Source: Paenibacillus fonticola DSM 21315
GTDB taxonomy: Bacteria; Bacillota; Bacilli; Paenibacillales; Paenibacillaceae
Direction: 5' to 3'
Length of the DNA stretch: 64,000 bases
NCBI RefSeq assembly: GCF_000381905.1
Contig: NZ_KB907273.1
Location: forward strand, 1-64,000
The notes under the pieces were generated by a model. It had not been told where the DNA came from. It saw only the letters and a list, made by a program, of their open reading frames with translations, and did not search any database. Made by a program: the position numbers and the translations under genes. This document shows, in pieces, positions 16,671-24,682 of the stretch; within the stretch, counting starts at the first letter, position 1, and each line of letters starts with the position of its first letter.

Positions 16671-16756
16671 TTCTCAGTTTGAGTTCGTGATGAGGACGGA
16701 CTCGCTCCAAGAAAAAAACGAAAGAATAGCTGTCTAGGAGGGTTAGTCTATTCATT

Positions 16757-16820
16757 TTCCCTCGATCTTTCACTCTTGCTCGATCCATCACTTTTGCATG
16801 ATCCTCACTTTTGCTCTTAT
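16757..16820. repeat. 17-18-bp tandem repeat after the thioredoxin-like gene stop
   Basis: Three imperfect tandem units begin at 16761 (CTCGATCTTTCACTCTTG), 16779 (CTCGATCCATCACTTTTG) and 16797 (CATGATCCTCACTTTTG). They lie directly after the stop codon of the minus-strand gene. On the minus strand a weak hairpin (GAATAG/CTATTC, 16724-16753) and a T-rich stretch follow. Confidence 0.75.
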
Positions 16821-17231
16821 CTAGCGGCTTTCCTCGATCTTTTCTATGAATTTGTCTTTGAACTCTTGAAGATCTTTTTGAATAAGGATGACCTTTTTAT
16901 GATCAAGCAAAATATAAGTCGGAGCCTGGTGAATATTCAACTTCTTCCGAACCTGCTTTCCTTCTCGGGAATCCATGGTCAGTACCCCTGCTTTAGTATA
17001 TTCTTCCGGATGCTCTGCTACGATCTCATTAAGTACATAAGTTTGGTTAATGTAGTCGCTCTCTTCCGCCAAAATCAACAAGGAGAAAGCGTATTTCTCC
17101 TGAGCTAAATACGGGGCAAATACATTCTGGTCTTTCCTGCTGCTCGAGCCGAGAAACGCGGAAATAATCATGAGCAAAATGACGATTCCCGCCTTAAATA
17201 AACGTAGTTGCATTTCCGCCTGCGGTTTCAA
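16821..17231 (-). CDS. Thioredoxin-like membrane-anchored protein, unknown role
   Basis: 136 aa. A single N-terminal hydrophobic helix (FKAGIVILLMIISAFLG) is followed by a short domain with LLILAEESDY, NIHQAPTYILLDHKKVIL and helices. This is the beta-alpha-beta arrangement and cis-Pro-like PTY of thioredoxin-fold proteins. The CxxC active site is absent, so redox catalysis is doubtful. The TTG at 17231 has GGGGG about ten bases upstream; an ATG at 17213 is an alternative. Confidence 0.65.
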   Translation of the reverse strand: MKPQAEMQLRLFKAGIVILLMIISAFLGSSSRKDQNVFAPYLAQEKYAFSLLILAEESDYINQTYVLNEIVAEHPEEYTKAGVLTMDSREGKQVRKKLNIHQAPTYILLDHKKVILIQKDLQEFKDKFIEKIEESR

Positions 17232-17305
17232 TTTCCCCTAGCCCCCTTTTTCAAAATATAGCGGCAGCACAAAATAGCAGCACAGTTGTGATTTTCTCTC
17301 TGCCC

Positions 17306-17578
17306 CTAATAAAGGTCGCCCTGCTGCAACCCATAATGCTCGGGCAGCAGGTTCTTGCCCACTTCTACGCTGCGATTTACAATCTCTATTAATTCATGAA
17401 TGGTCCCGCTAATTTGCTCAGTAGGAATACTTTCACCAAAATGCTCCCTATATAGGGCGTTCGCTTCTTCAAACTCCTTCGTATCCAAATTTCTCAACAC
17501 TGCGTCCAGCCATAATATTGGGGCAGCAAATTGTAGCCTTCCCGAAGGCTTAATTCGATTGCGTTTAATTTTGTCCAT
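17306..17578 (-). CDS. Unknown small protein, 90 aa
   Basis: A soluble, mostly helical protein (LQFAAPILWLDAVLRNLD, TIHELIEIVNRSVEVGKNLL). AAGGAT lies about ten bases before the ATG. The family is not recognised. It is in the same orientation as the thioredoxin-like gene, with 74 bases between. The stretch upstream to 17870 shows no gene. Confidence 0.6.
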   Translation of the reverse strand: MDKIKRNRIKPSGRLQFAAPILWLDAVLRNLDTKEFEEANALYREHFGESIPTEQISGTIHELIEIVNRSVEVGKNLLPEHYGLQQGDLY

Positions 17579-17870
17579 TAAATATTATCCTTTTATTTAA
17601 TGCTTCCACAGTCCACAGCTTTTATGCTATACATGTTAATTACAGATGATTAATACGCGCTACACTAACAAATTTATTCTATTATATAAAATAAGGCCTC
17701 TGGAAAAAAGTACATTTCGGTGATTAGCGATCATTCACCATGACTGTGCAAAAAATAGACAGCAACCGAAAAGTAACCTACAACAATTAGGCATAGGCCA
17801 TTAACAAACAGACTGATCCTGAACAGTCCTCGTATTTTTTAAATCACTGTAAAATGGGGCGATCCGCTCC

Positions 17871-18569
17871 TCAAGCCATTTCATCCAATCGGACAAACTC
17901 CATGTTTTTGGTCTGTAATTGGCTCAGTACTTCCTCTAAAGCTTGCAGCATAATATAAGGAGCCTCGGGATGCGCACCTGCCGTTTCACCACTATCATGA
18001 AGCAGTACAACGGAGCCATCGGTAATGCGGCTTAACAATGTAGACTTCAGGCGGGTCCGACTGACTCTCCTGCTCCAATCCCCTCCCATTATCGACCATA
18101 AGGTGATGCGATACTGCTTATACCTGAAAAAATCAAACAGATTGATTAGTCCCCAAGGGGGGCGATAATAGCTGGGCCGGGTCCCGATGATAGATTCAAT
18201 AATATTAGCGGAGCGTTCGAGATGCTCGCGCCGTATCGTCCCGGGCAGCATCATCCAGTTGGATGTATGACTATAATTATGTATGCCGATCTGATGACCC
18301 TCCCGGTGCATCCGCCTGATCAGCTCGGGATACTTCTCCGCTTGCGAGCCAAGCACAAAAAAGGAGGCCTTCGCTTGATACTGCTCCAATAAATCCAGCA
18401 ATTTCGGCGTGTATTGGGGATGCGGCCCGTCATCGAAGGTGAAGGCCACCTGATTTTTAACCTTTCCCTTACGAAAGACGCCAAGACCAAGTAAGCGCGT
18501 AATCAAGCTTGGAAGGAACATATAGAAAATTGCGATCCACACCATTCCCCCTATTAGGTATACAAACAA
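17871..18569 (-). CDS. Polysaccharide deacetylase (NodB homology domain)
   Basis: 232 aa with an N-terminal membrane helix and a NodB domain. FTFDDGPHPQYT carries the catalytic Asp and metal-binding Asp, HNYSHTSN supplies the metal histidines, YRPPWG is motif 3, and VLLHDSGET carries the final His. It removes acetyl groups from peptidoglycan or a surface polysaccharide outside the membrane. Translation starts at a TTG behind GGAGGGGG. It follows the YkoP-like gene by 36 bases, a pairing also known in Bacillus. Confidence 0.92.
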   Translation of the reverse strand: MFVYLIGGMVWIAIFYMFLPSLITRLLGLGVFRKGKVKNQVAFTFDDGPHPQYTPKLLDLLEQYQAKASFFVLGSQAEKYPELIRRMHREGHQIGIHNYSHTSNWMMLPGTIRREHLERSANIIESIIGTRPSYYRPPWGLINLFDFFRYKQYRITLWSIMGGDWSRRVSRTRLKSTLLSRITDGSVVLLHDSGETAGAHPEAPYIMLQALEEVLSQLQTKNMEFVRLDEMA

Positions 18570-18605
18570 GTCTCCCCCTCCAAATCTATCAATATTTTTT
18601 ATTTT

Positions 18606-19214
18606 CTAGCCTCCCAACCCTGTCCCGGGCAATTTTGCTCCGGGGGAGAAGCGATTTTTCAGCGAAGCGCGTGAATGGATCAGCAGCATGGGAACCAGTT
18701 GTTCTGTGCGCTGACTGATCCTTTGCCGCCCCTCGGGATGCAAAGCAGACAACAGTAAGCGAAGATAGACCGTTGTCATCCATACAAATATGCCAGGCTT
18801 CAACTGCTGCTGCTCAAATCCAAGACCGTGCGTCAATCCCCTGTGAAGCAGCGTAATCCCAAGTAAAGCCTTGACCTGCCTATACTCGGATTTCGATTCG
18901 AACGCTTCGTTGATCTGCTGTAAAGATTTGCGCACCATACGAGCCGTTTGCAGAGCAGCCCGGTCCGATCCTTCGGTTTGAATCAGCTGCAGGATTTTAC
19001 CATTATCGAGATGGAGCTCCCCTACCCATTCGCCCTGATTGATGATTGTAGCATCCTGGCATACAATAGCCTGTCCCCGGTGCTTCTTCAGCATGACTGT
19101 GCAAATGCCAAAGCGTGATGTTTGTGACCCGCGGAAATACGAGAACAGCGCAAACACTCTTTCCCACATCATCCAAACAGATTGCACTATTGTCTTACTT
19201 ATTTTATCTCCCAA
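18606..19214 (-). CDS. YkoP-like protein
   Basis: 202 aa, resembling Bacillus subtilis YkoP. It has WMMWERVFALFSYFRG, then ICTVMLKKHRGQAIVCQD, GEWVGELHLDN and ALLGITLLHRGLTHGLGFE. It is a soluble or peripheral protein of unknown function that is repeatedly found beside a polysaccharide deacetylase and, in Bacillus, glycosyltransferases of the yko cluster. The TTG start at 19214 has AAGGGTGAG upstream. It is co-transcribed with the deacetylase, so a cell-surface polysaccharide role is inferred. Confidence 0.82.
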   Translation of the reverse strand: MGDKISKTIVQSVWMMWERVFALFSYFRGSQTSRFGICTVMLKKHRGQAIVCQDATIINQGEWVGELHLDNGKILQLIQTEGSDRAALQTARMVRKSLQQINEAFESKSEYRQVKALLGITLLHRGLTHGLGFEQQQLKPGIFVWMTTVYLRLLLSALHPEGRQRISQRTEQLVPMLLIHSRASLKNRFSPGAKLPGTGLGG

Positions 19215-19262
19215 ATCTACTCACCCTTCTTACGTTTGTTATTTTCTGTTTCTTTTCTGTGA

Positions 19263-19535
19263 TCAGATTATACCTGGCGAAGCTTTCGTTTTATTTATTC
19301 CTTTCATCGCGCAGGTTGCCTTTTCAAATACGACAGAGTGGATGTTCTCCTTGACAATTCCGCCAAAGACGGGAATAAGTGGATGCTTTCTGCCGAAGCT
19401 GTATACTTCTCGAAGCTCAGAATCAAATGCGATCGACGCGTGATTATAAGGAGCTCTTGTGTACAAACCGATCATTTTCGTGACGATGGTCCGCCGACTG
19501 CTCAGCAGAATATAAATTTGTATATCTTTGTTCAT
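19263..19535 (-). pseudogene. Truncated YiiX/papain-like cysteine-peptidase family gene
   Basis: About 90 residues match only the first half of a permuted NlpC/papain-like family: IQIYILLSSRRTIVTKMIGLYT, PYNHASIAFDSELREVYSFGRK, GGIVKENIHSVVF. The normal family is about twice as long and contains a later Cys. Here the frame ends after KATCAMKGINK, and no continuation was found downstream. A weak start is at 19535. Probably a remnant left by a deletion upstream of the ykoP-like gene. Confidence 0.6.
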
Positions 19536-19734
19536 ATTTTTCAATCGCCGTTTAATTATTGGGTTATGTACTACCATTTATTGTTATTACTATGGTATGC
19601 CAAATGGGGAAATACCTAAACCGCCTGAAGCCCGAATTATTACTAGACTATAGTCTTGGAAAAGGAAAATAAGATTTTCGGAAGGAGGCTTTAATTGACT
19701 TAGAAGGACGTTACGAATGGCAACAAGAAGGGTA

Positions 19735-19925
19735 TTAAAGTAATTGACAGCATCTGCTTGTTGGAATGATCGTTATTCCTTCTAACTCCAGCAGCTTCAT
19801 TCCTTGATCGCGAGGCGACAGCTCCCAAATTACATAATTCCCCGCCTTGTGGCAAAAGGCATCCATATTTATGGCGTGGCTTATTTTCGTGATCAATTCA
19901 TCATCGCTGCCCCCCCTGAAAAATG
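19735..19925 (-). pseudogene. Unidentified coding remnant in the 19.5-20 kb gap
   Basis: On the minus strand an open stretch of about 60 codons reads GGSDDELITKISHAINMD, AGNYVIWELSPRDQGMKLLE, LEGITIIPTSRC, then TAA at 19735-19737. It has a protein-like composition but no start codon or ribosome site in frame. A G7 run upstream may mark a frameshift. The family is not recognised. The rest of 19536-19993 holds nothing I can identify. Confidence 0.35.
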
Positions 19926-19993
19926 CATTCTAGTTGGAGACATAAAATCTTAGTTGCATAAACCGTAGTGGTAGTGTGATTGCTTTTCCTATG

Positions 19994-20440
19994 TTATTTT
20001 TGGTTTCTAGCCTTTTTAGTTCGAAATATAACTACAGTTACAATTAATGCGATTATTACAACGGTAGATATAAAAAATATGTTAGATAGTATATTCATTA
20101 TGTGGAAAGGGGCTTTATGAACATAAACAGCCTTTACCCATTGATTGCTTTCTTTTATTGCAATTGCACTGGAAGTTGATGTCCCTTTTATTTCATAATA
20201 TTGCGTTCCTTTTGGATAATAGTTTGATGCATGTCCGTAATAATCTCCTGTCATATCATTCGGCTTGGTCTTTACTTCCCCTATGATTTTACCGATCTCA
20301 GCAGCTTCGACAATTTCTTCTTGTTTCACTTCATAAACTTTTCCTTTCCAAACAACAAAAGGGTAAGCCCAAGATACGGCCTGAACCGTGGAAGAAATCA
20401 AAAATACAAGTATTAAGGATAAAAATGTTATCTTTTTCAT
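19994..20440 (-). CDS. Unknown exported protein with C-terminal membrane anchor
   Basis: 148 aa. It has a signal peptide (MKKITFLSLILVFLISSTVQA), an extracytoplasmic domain with YPFVVWKGKVYEV and NYYPKGTQYYEIKG, and a C-terminal helix (FFISTVVIIALIVTVVIF) ending in a basic tail. The ATG follows GGAGGAATT at good spacing. The family is not recognised. It appears monocistronic. Confidence 0.72.
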   Translation of the reverse strand: MKKITFLSLILVFLISSTVQAVSWAYPFVVWKGKVYEVKQEEIVEAAEIGKIIGEVKTKPNDMTGDYYGHASNYYPKGTQYYEIKGTSTSSAIAIKESNQWVKAVYVHKAPFHIMNILSNIFFISTVVIIALIVTVVIFRTKKARNQK

Positions 20441-20633
20441 AATTCCTCCAATATCTATTTTATTTTATCATAACCAAAAACTTTAGAAACTGTTAATCAA
20501 TCTAAAACAACAATCTTTTAAAAAACAGCCTATGAATTCCCGTCAACGGCATCATGGTGCAAAGCCTTGACACATAATCGGGTTAAAACGGGAAAAAATA
20601 GTTCTGACTAAACTAAATACGGAGAGTAACAAG

Positions 20634-21668
20634 ATGACATCTAAATGGATCGATTTTATCAAATACAATGGGATGGTATGGAAACCCCCTTTAGCTGCCG
20701 CACTGTCTTGGGCGTTCGCGGAGTGGGCTGGGTCCAAGCATCCTTATTTAGCTCCTCTGACGGTCATTTTGTCCATTCAATTAACCGTCGACAAGTCCGT
20801 GCAATTTGCATGGCAGCGGGTGATCGGAACCGTTGCTGGCGTCCTTTTTACTGCAGCTATAGCGCCATATGTTGGTTTAAACGCTTGGAGTATAGGACTG
20901 CTCCTTCTGGTTGGCGCCTTCATCGTAACATGGCTGAAATTGGAGTATGCCCTCTTAATCCAAATTGCTCTAAGCATTTTATTAGTGTTATACTTTCACA
21001 ACAAAATGCCCAGCTACCCACTGGATCGAATACGCGATACGGTGATCGGTGCTATCGTTGCTTTGCTCATCCAGGTATTCATCTTTCCCCCCGATTCCGT
21101 TAACAAGGCTCAAACAAGGATGAACCAATTCGCAGATCATCTATCCTATCATTTCATGAACACTGCGCTTTGGGTAAAAACTGGCTCCCCCTCAAGTGAA
21201 GCTAATACACTGCATTCCGAATTGCAAAACTTATTCCAAGAGCTTCATCAAACGACATCTGAGCTAAAAAAAGCGGAGCAAAGCTTACGCTTCAATCCGC
21301 TAGGTCGTAAAAAACGCCTTATTCTGAAAAAATTAAACCGGCAAATGGATCAACTTCGCTCTGGGTTTGCCAATCTGGCCGACATGATACGAATTTTCAC
21401 GAGCTGGTCCGAGAGCGGAAAATTTGCAACAGAGGATCAGCATATTTGGGCCGAGCACTTGAACGCATTAGCGAAGCTAATTTCGGAATGGAGAAGTACA
21501 TTGGACGATTCGGCCGCCTGCAGCTTGGTTTCCAATGACCCGGCCCTGCAAATACAAACGCCTGCCCATATGGAGAACTATCAGTACCCGTTAGCGTTAT
21601 ATACGAACGCCGAGCAAGTCGTTCAAGACTTCCGTATTGCAGCGGCTTTTTCCAATAAAGCCCGATAA
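20634..21668 (+). CDS. FUSC/aromatic-acid-exporter-like membrane protein
   Basis: 344 aa. The N-terminal ~170 residues form a membrane domain of five or six helices (WKPPLAAALSWAFAEW, ILSIQLTVDKSVQFAWQRVIG). This matches FUSC/ArAE half-proteins; the WQR-IGT motif is typical. A cytosolic helical region of about 170 residues follows. It starts at an ATG at 20634 after CGGAGAG. Proteins of this class export aromatic acids or toxic small molecules; the substrate is unknown. Its 3' end overlaps the convergent nucleotidyltransferase gene by 46 bases. Confidence 0.87.
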   Translation: MTSKWIDFIKYNGMVWKPPLAAALSWAFAEWAGSKHPYLAPLTVILSIQLTVDKSVQFAWQRVIGTVAGVLFTAAIAPYVGLNAWSIGLLLLVGAFIVTWLKLEYALLIQIALSILLVLYFHNKMPSYPLDRIRDTVIGAIVALLIQVFIFPPDSVNKAQTRMNQFADHLSYHFMNTALWVKTGSPSSEANTLHSELQNLFQELHQTTSELKKAEQSLRFNPLGRKKRLILKKLNRQMDQLRSGFANLADMIRIFTSWSESGKFATEDQHIWAEHLNALAKLISEWRSTLDDSAACSLVSNDPALQIQTPAHMENYQYPLALYTNAEQVVQDFRIAAAFSNKAR

Positions 21669-22264
21669 TCGTCAGCGGTATCGACATCCATGAACAGGTC
21701 TGGGTTGGGGAAATCTAGGCAAATTCCCACCCCTTCTTTCCGAATAAGATGGCTGGCTCCCCGGTCACCTTGGAGTTGCAGAAGCTCCGGGAACATTCGC
21801 TGCGCAAAAATAACGGGCGGTCTTGCCAGCCCCTCATAACTCGACGCCACAAAACCAATGCTGCTGTTGATTTGCTGTGTTTGAAAAAAAGCAATCAGTT
21901 CATTAATCATCGTATCCGTAATGAAAGGCTGATCCGCTAGCAATATCATGGCGGCTGCCGCTTCCATCGCAAGCACAGCCTTTACGCCGCAGCGAACAGA
22001 ATGCGCTTGGCCTAAACAGGCTTCTGGACACGTAATCGAGGACCATTTCCGTCTGAATGGCTCCCGGTAAAATGCATCATCAATCCAATCCCCCGCAGCG
22101 CCGTTTCGAATAACTAATACATAATCCAGCTTAGAGCTCAGAGCCGCGGCCAGCGCAAAATTCCCCAAACGCATCGAACCGAGCGGAAGCTGAAGTTTAT
22201 CCGAGCCCATCCGGGTACTTTGGCCTGCCGCCATATAGATGCCAACGATCGGATTCCCCCTCAC
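21623..22264 (-). CDS. pucB: Molybdenum cofactor nucleotidyltransferase (MocA/PucB-like)
   Basis: 213 aa. It has a MobA-like Rossmann nucleotidyltransferase fold with the nucleotide-binding loop AAGQSTRMGSDKL, LLADQPFI and the metal-binding DVDTADD. It transfers CMP (or GMP) to molybdopterin, making the form of cofactor used by xanthine dehydrogenase. The GTG start overlaps the TGA of the xdhC-like gene by four bases, and it is the last gene of the puc operon. The symbol follows the Bacillus naming for the same neighbour set. Confidence 0.85.
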   Translation of the reverse strand: MRGNPIVGIYMAAGQSTRMGSDKLQLPLGSMRLGNFALAAALSSKLDYVLVIRNGAAGDWIDDAFYREPFRRKWSSITCPEACLGQAHSVRCGVKAVLAMEAAAAMILLADQPFITDTMINELIAFFQTQQINSSIGFVASSYEGLARPPVIFAQRMFPELLQLQGDRGASHLIRKEGVGICLDFPNPDLFMDVDTADDYRALLEKAAAIRKS

Positions 22265-23301
22265 CAGGAACCACTTGCAAGCTTTCTTTTTGTTCTGTAT
22301 ATGTAGATGATTTCTGCGAGAATGCTCACTGCAATTTCCTCCGGTCCCTCTGCACCAATCTTAAGTCCTACTGGGAAAAAGACCTTCATCTGAACCGGTC
22401 CGTCCCGCAGCAAGCGCTCCGTTCTGGTTTTCGATCCCAGAATACCGAGGTAATCCAGCTGCCGCTCAGCAAGCAAATGAACCAACTCCTGATCCCTCCT
22501 GAAATTATGCGTCATCACAATGGCATAATCGTCAGATGTAAGATGAATCAGCGGTAGTGTTTCCTCAGGAAAACCTGTTACTATGGATTCGGCATCAGGA
22601 AAATAACGCCGCTGGCAATAATCGGGCCTCCAGTCGGAAACGATAACGGAAAAGCCGGTGTTGGCGGCCATTGCGGCTAGCGGTCTGGCATCTGGTCCGG
22701 CACCAAATAGAATCAGCCGCGGTTTGGGATAATAAGTATGGACAAAAACATCCGATTGCAGGGCTGCGACAAACTTCATCCCACTTTTCGGCGATTCCTC
22801 GGGCGACGTCCATTCCAGCAGCGATGGCGGAAATTCTTCCCTCCACTCCCCGAACAGGTGCCGATCTCTGGTCAAAAATCCATAGTCGCTAACCGAACCA
22901 TCCGGGCCAAACCTTTTAATGAGTTTGACTTCGGACCGATCATCCAAATATTTTTTCAAAGTACTTAAATGCTCAGCCAGCACATCATTGACCGGTTCCA
23001 ATGTGACATGAACAACACCACCGCAGCCCGTTTCTTCCCCCCAGGACAGCGGGTGCGAGGATTGCATGTCGAACATGAAGCTGCGCGAAGACGCTGATGC
23101 CAATATATCCGGCACGCTGAGCGCCAGCGCAGCTTCCAGGCAGCCCGCGCTGAGTACCCCTACTTGCGAACCATCTTCAAGAAACAGCATGGAGGTCCCT
23201 TCTTTGCGATATGCGCTCCCTTCCACATGAATAATCGTCGCAAGCACGCTTCTTAAATCGGTATGCTGAATCGTTTCCAAAATACGATGAATTTCTTCCA
23301 A
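22261..23301 (-). CDS. pucA: XdhC/CoxI family maturation factor (PucA-like)
   Basis: 346 aa. The N-terminal XdhC/CoxI domain has VEGSAYRKEGTSMLFLEDG and VLSAGCLE. The C-terminal Rossmann domain has LILFGAGPDARPLA, VSDWRPDYC and GSKTRTERLL. It binds molybdenum cofactor, protects it and inserts it, with sulfuration, into xanthine dehydrogenase. It begins at a TTG behind GGAGGGG. It lies between the iron-sulfur subunit and the nucleotidyltransferase genes. Confidence 0.9.
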   Translation of the reverse strand: MEEIHRILETIQHTDLRSVLATIIHVEGSAYRKEGTSMLFLEDGSQVGVLSAGCLEAALALSVPDILASASSRSFMFDMQSSHPLSWGEETGCGGVVHVTLEPVNDVLAEHLSTLKKYLDDRSEVKLIKRFGPDGSVSDYGFLTRDRHLFGEWREEFPPSLLEWTSPEESPKSGMKFVAALQSDVFVHTYYPKPRLILFGAGPDARPLAAMAANTGFSVIVSDWRPDYCQRRYFPDAESIVTGFPEETLPLIHLTSDDYAIVMTHNFRRDQELVHLLAERQLDYLGILGSKTRTERLLRDGPVQMKVFFPVGLKIGAEGPEEIAVSILAEIIYIYRTKRKLASGSW

Positions 23302-23340
23302 ACCTGCCCCTCCTCAGGCTCCCAGAGAATTCAAGCCTTC

Positions 23341-23844
23341 TTACTTATCCGTGTTAAGATTCCTATTAAGATCCGTGTTAATTGCAAAGACATCCTTTAC
23401 GGCACGATGAATTTCTTCATAAGAGGTACACCTGCAAATGTTGGATTCCAGCCATATTCGAACGGTTTCTTCATCGGCCTGGGGATGAACATGCCGCAGC
23501 CCTTCACAGTTCATGATGAAGCCAGGGGTACAGTAACCGCATTGAAAGGCCTGATTTTGGGCAAAAGCACGCTGTACGGCGGAGCCCGCCAACCCCTCGA
23601 TCGTTGTAATTTGCTTCCCCCAGGCTTCCACAGTGAGCATCAGGCATGATTTCATAGGCTGGCCATCTACTAGAATCGTACACGCGCCGCAGTCTCCGTT
23701 ATTGCAGCCTGGCTTGCACCCTGTGAGCCCAAGATGATCACGAAGCGTATACAGCAGGGTCTCCGCAGCCCTTACTCGGACCGTTTGCTGTTCCCCGTTC
23801 ACCTGTAATTCGACTCGATAATGATCGGCATCGAAGGATGACAT
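23341..23844 (-). CDS. pucE: Xanthine dehydrogenase iron-sulfur subunit
   Basis: 167 aa with two [2Fe-2S] clusters. The plant-ferredoxin-like cluster is GCKPGCNNGDCGACTILVDG plus the later C of SCLML. The helical cluster is QCGYCTPGFIMN with NICRCTSYEEI. It carries electrons from the molybdenum site to FAD. The ATG at 23844 is chosen because AAGGTGAAAGG precedes it. The gene starts five bases after the FAD subunit gene stop. Confidence 0.93.
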   Translation of the reverse strand: MSSFDADHYRVELQVNGEQQTVRVRAAETLLYTLRDHLGLTGCKPGCNNGDCGACTILVDGQPMKSCLMLTVEAWGKQITTIEGLAGSAVQRAFAQNQAFQCGYCTPGFIMNCEGLRHVHPQADEETVRIWLESNICRCTSYEEIHRAVKDVFAINTDLNRNLNTDK

Positions 23845-23848
23845 CCTT

Positions 23849-24682
23849 TCACCTTCTTTCCAGTCTATGTACCGCATCCGCCATCGTTTGCTTCAATACA
23901 AATTCCCGGTAAGCGGCTGATCCCTCCACATTATCCAGTAATGAAGCAGGAAGTTTGCCGGTGGCCCGTTCAATTCTTGCCGTAATTGGTAAAGATGAAT
24001 CGTTCAGCACCTGCTCGATTGCCGCGGATCGAAAAGGGAATGCGCATACACCGCTAAAGGCGGTGCGCATCTCATCATTTTTCCTAAGCGCAGCTACGGT
24101 AACGAGCGGGTAGCCGACATGGCCAATCTCCCGTTTTTTGAAATACGCAAATGGCAGTGATACATCATCGCGGTCGATGAGAACCTGGACAAGAAACTCT
24201 CCGCTCGTAAGCCTCATTTGTTGGTTGAAGACTTTATGAATAGAAGTTACTCTGATCCCCTGTGTTCCTGCGATAACCATCCGGCTATTTGCTAACAGCA
24301 AGGGAAGGACGGCCTCCCGATAATGAATTTTGCCGCTAATGTTGCCTCCGAGCGTGATTTTATTCCGAGATGTTTGGTCAGCGACTCCCTGTGCCGCTGC
24401 ACTGAGGAGCGGAAACGGGTCGGCTTCGGACAAAGCCGATAACGTGACACACGCACCGATCACCAGTATATCCTTCTGCATTGCGAGTACGTTGCATTCT
24501 GGAATGGACTTTAAATCGATAACAGCTCCCGGTTGAATGGAGTTGACTCGAGCAAATGTAATGATTTCCGTCCCTCCGGCGTAATACATTGGTCTTTTCC
24601 CTTGCCTTTGCAGATTTTGGAACAAATCCACAGCCATCTGAACGGTAGAAGGATGGAAGTATTCAAAATCAAACGGAATCAT
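23849..24682 (-). CDS. pucC: Xanthine dehydrogenase FAD-binding subunit
   Basis: 277 aa, a CO-dehydrogenase-flavoprotein/XdhB fold. It has the FAD motifs YYAGGTEIITFAR and TLGGNISGKIHYREAVLPLL, and a C-terminal CO_deh_flav_C part. It passes electrons from the iron-sulfur clusters to NAD. The start overlaps the end of the molybdopterin subunit gene by 14 bases, showing tight coupling. Length is normal for the family. Confidence 0.93.
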   Translation of the reverse strand: MIPFDFEYFHPSTVQMAVDLFQNLQRQGKRPMYYAGGTEIITFARVNSIQPGAVIDLKSIPECNVLAMQKDILVIGACVTLSALSEADPFPLLSAAAQGVADQTSRNKITLGGNISGKIHYREAVLPLLLANSRMVIAGTQGIRVTSIHKVFNQQMRLTSGEFLVQVLIDRDDVSLPFAYFKKREIGHVGYPLVTVAALRKNDEMRTAFSGVCAFPFRSAAIEQVLNDSSLPITARIERATGKLPASLLDNVEGSAAYREFVLKQTMADAVHRLERR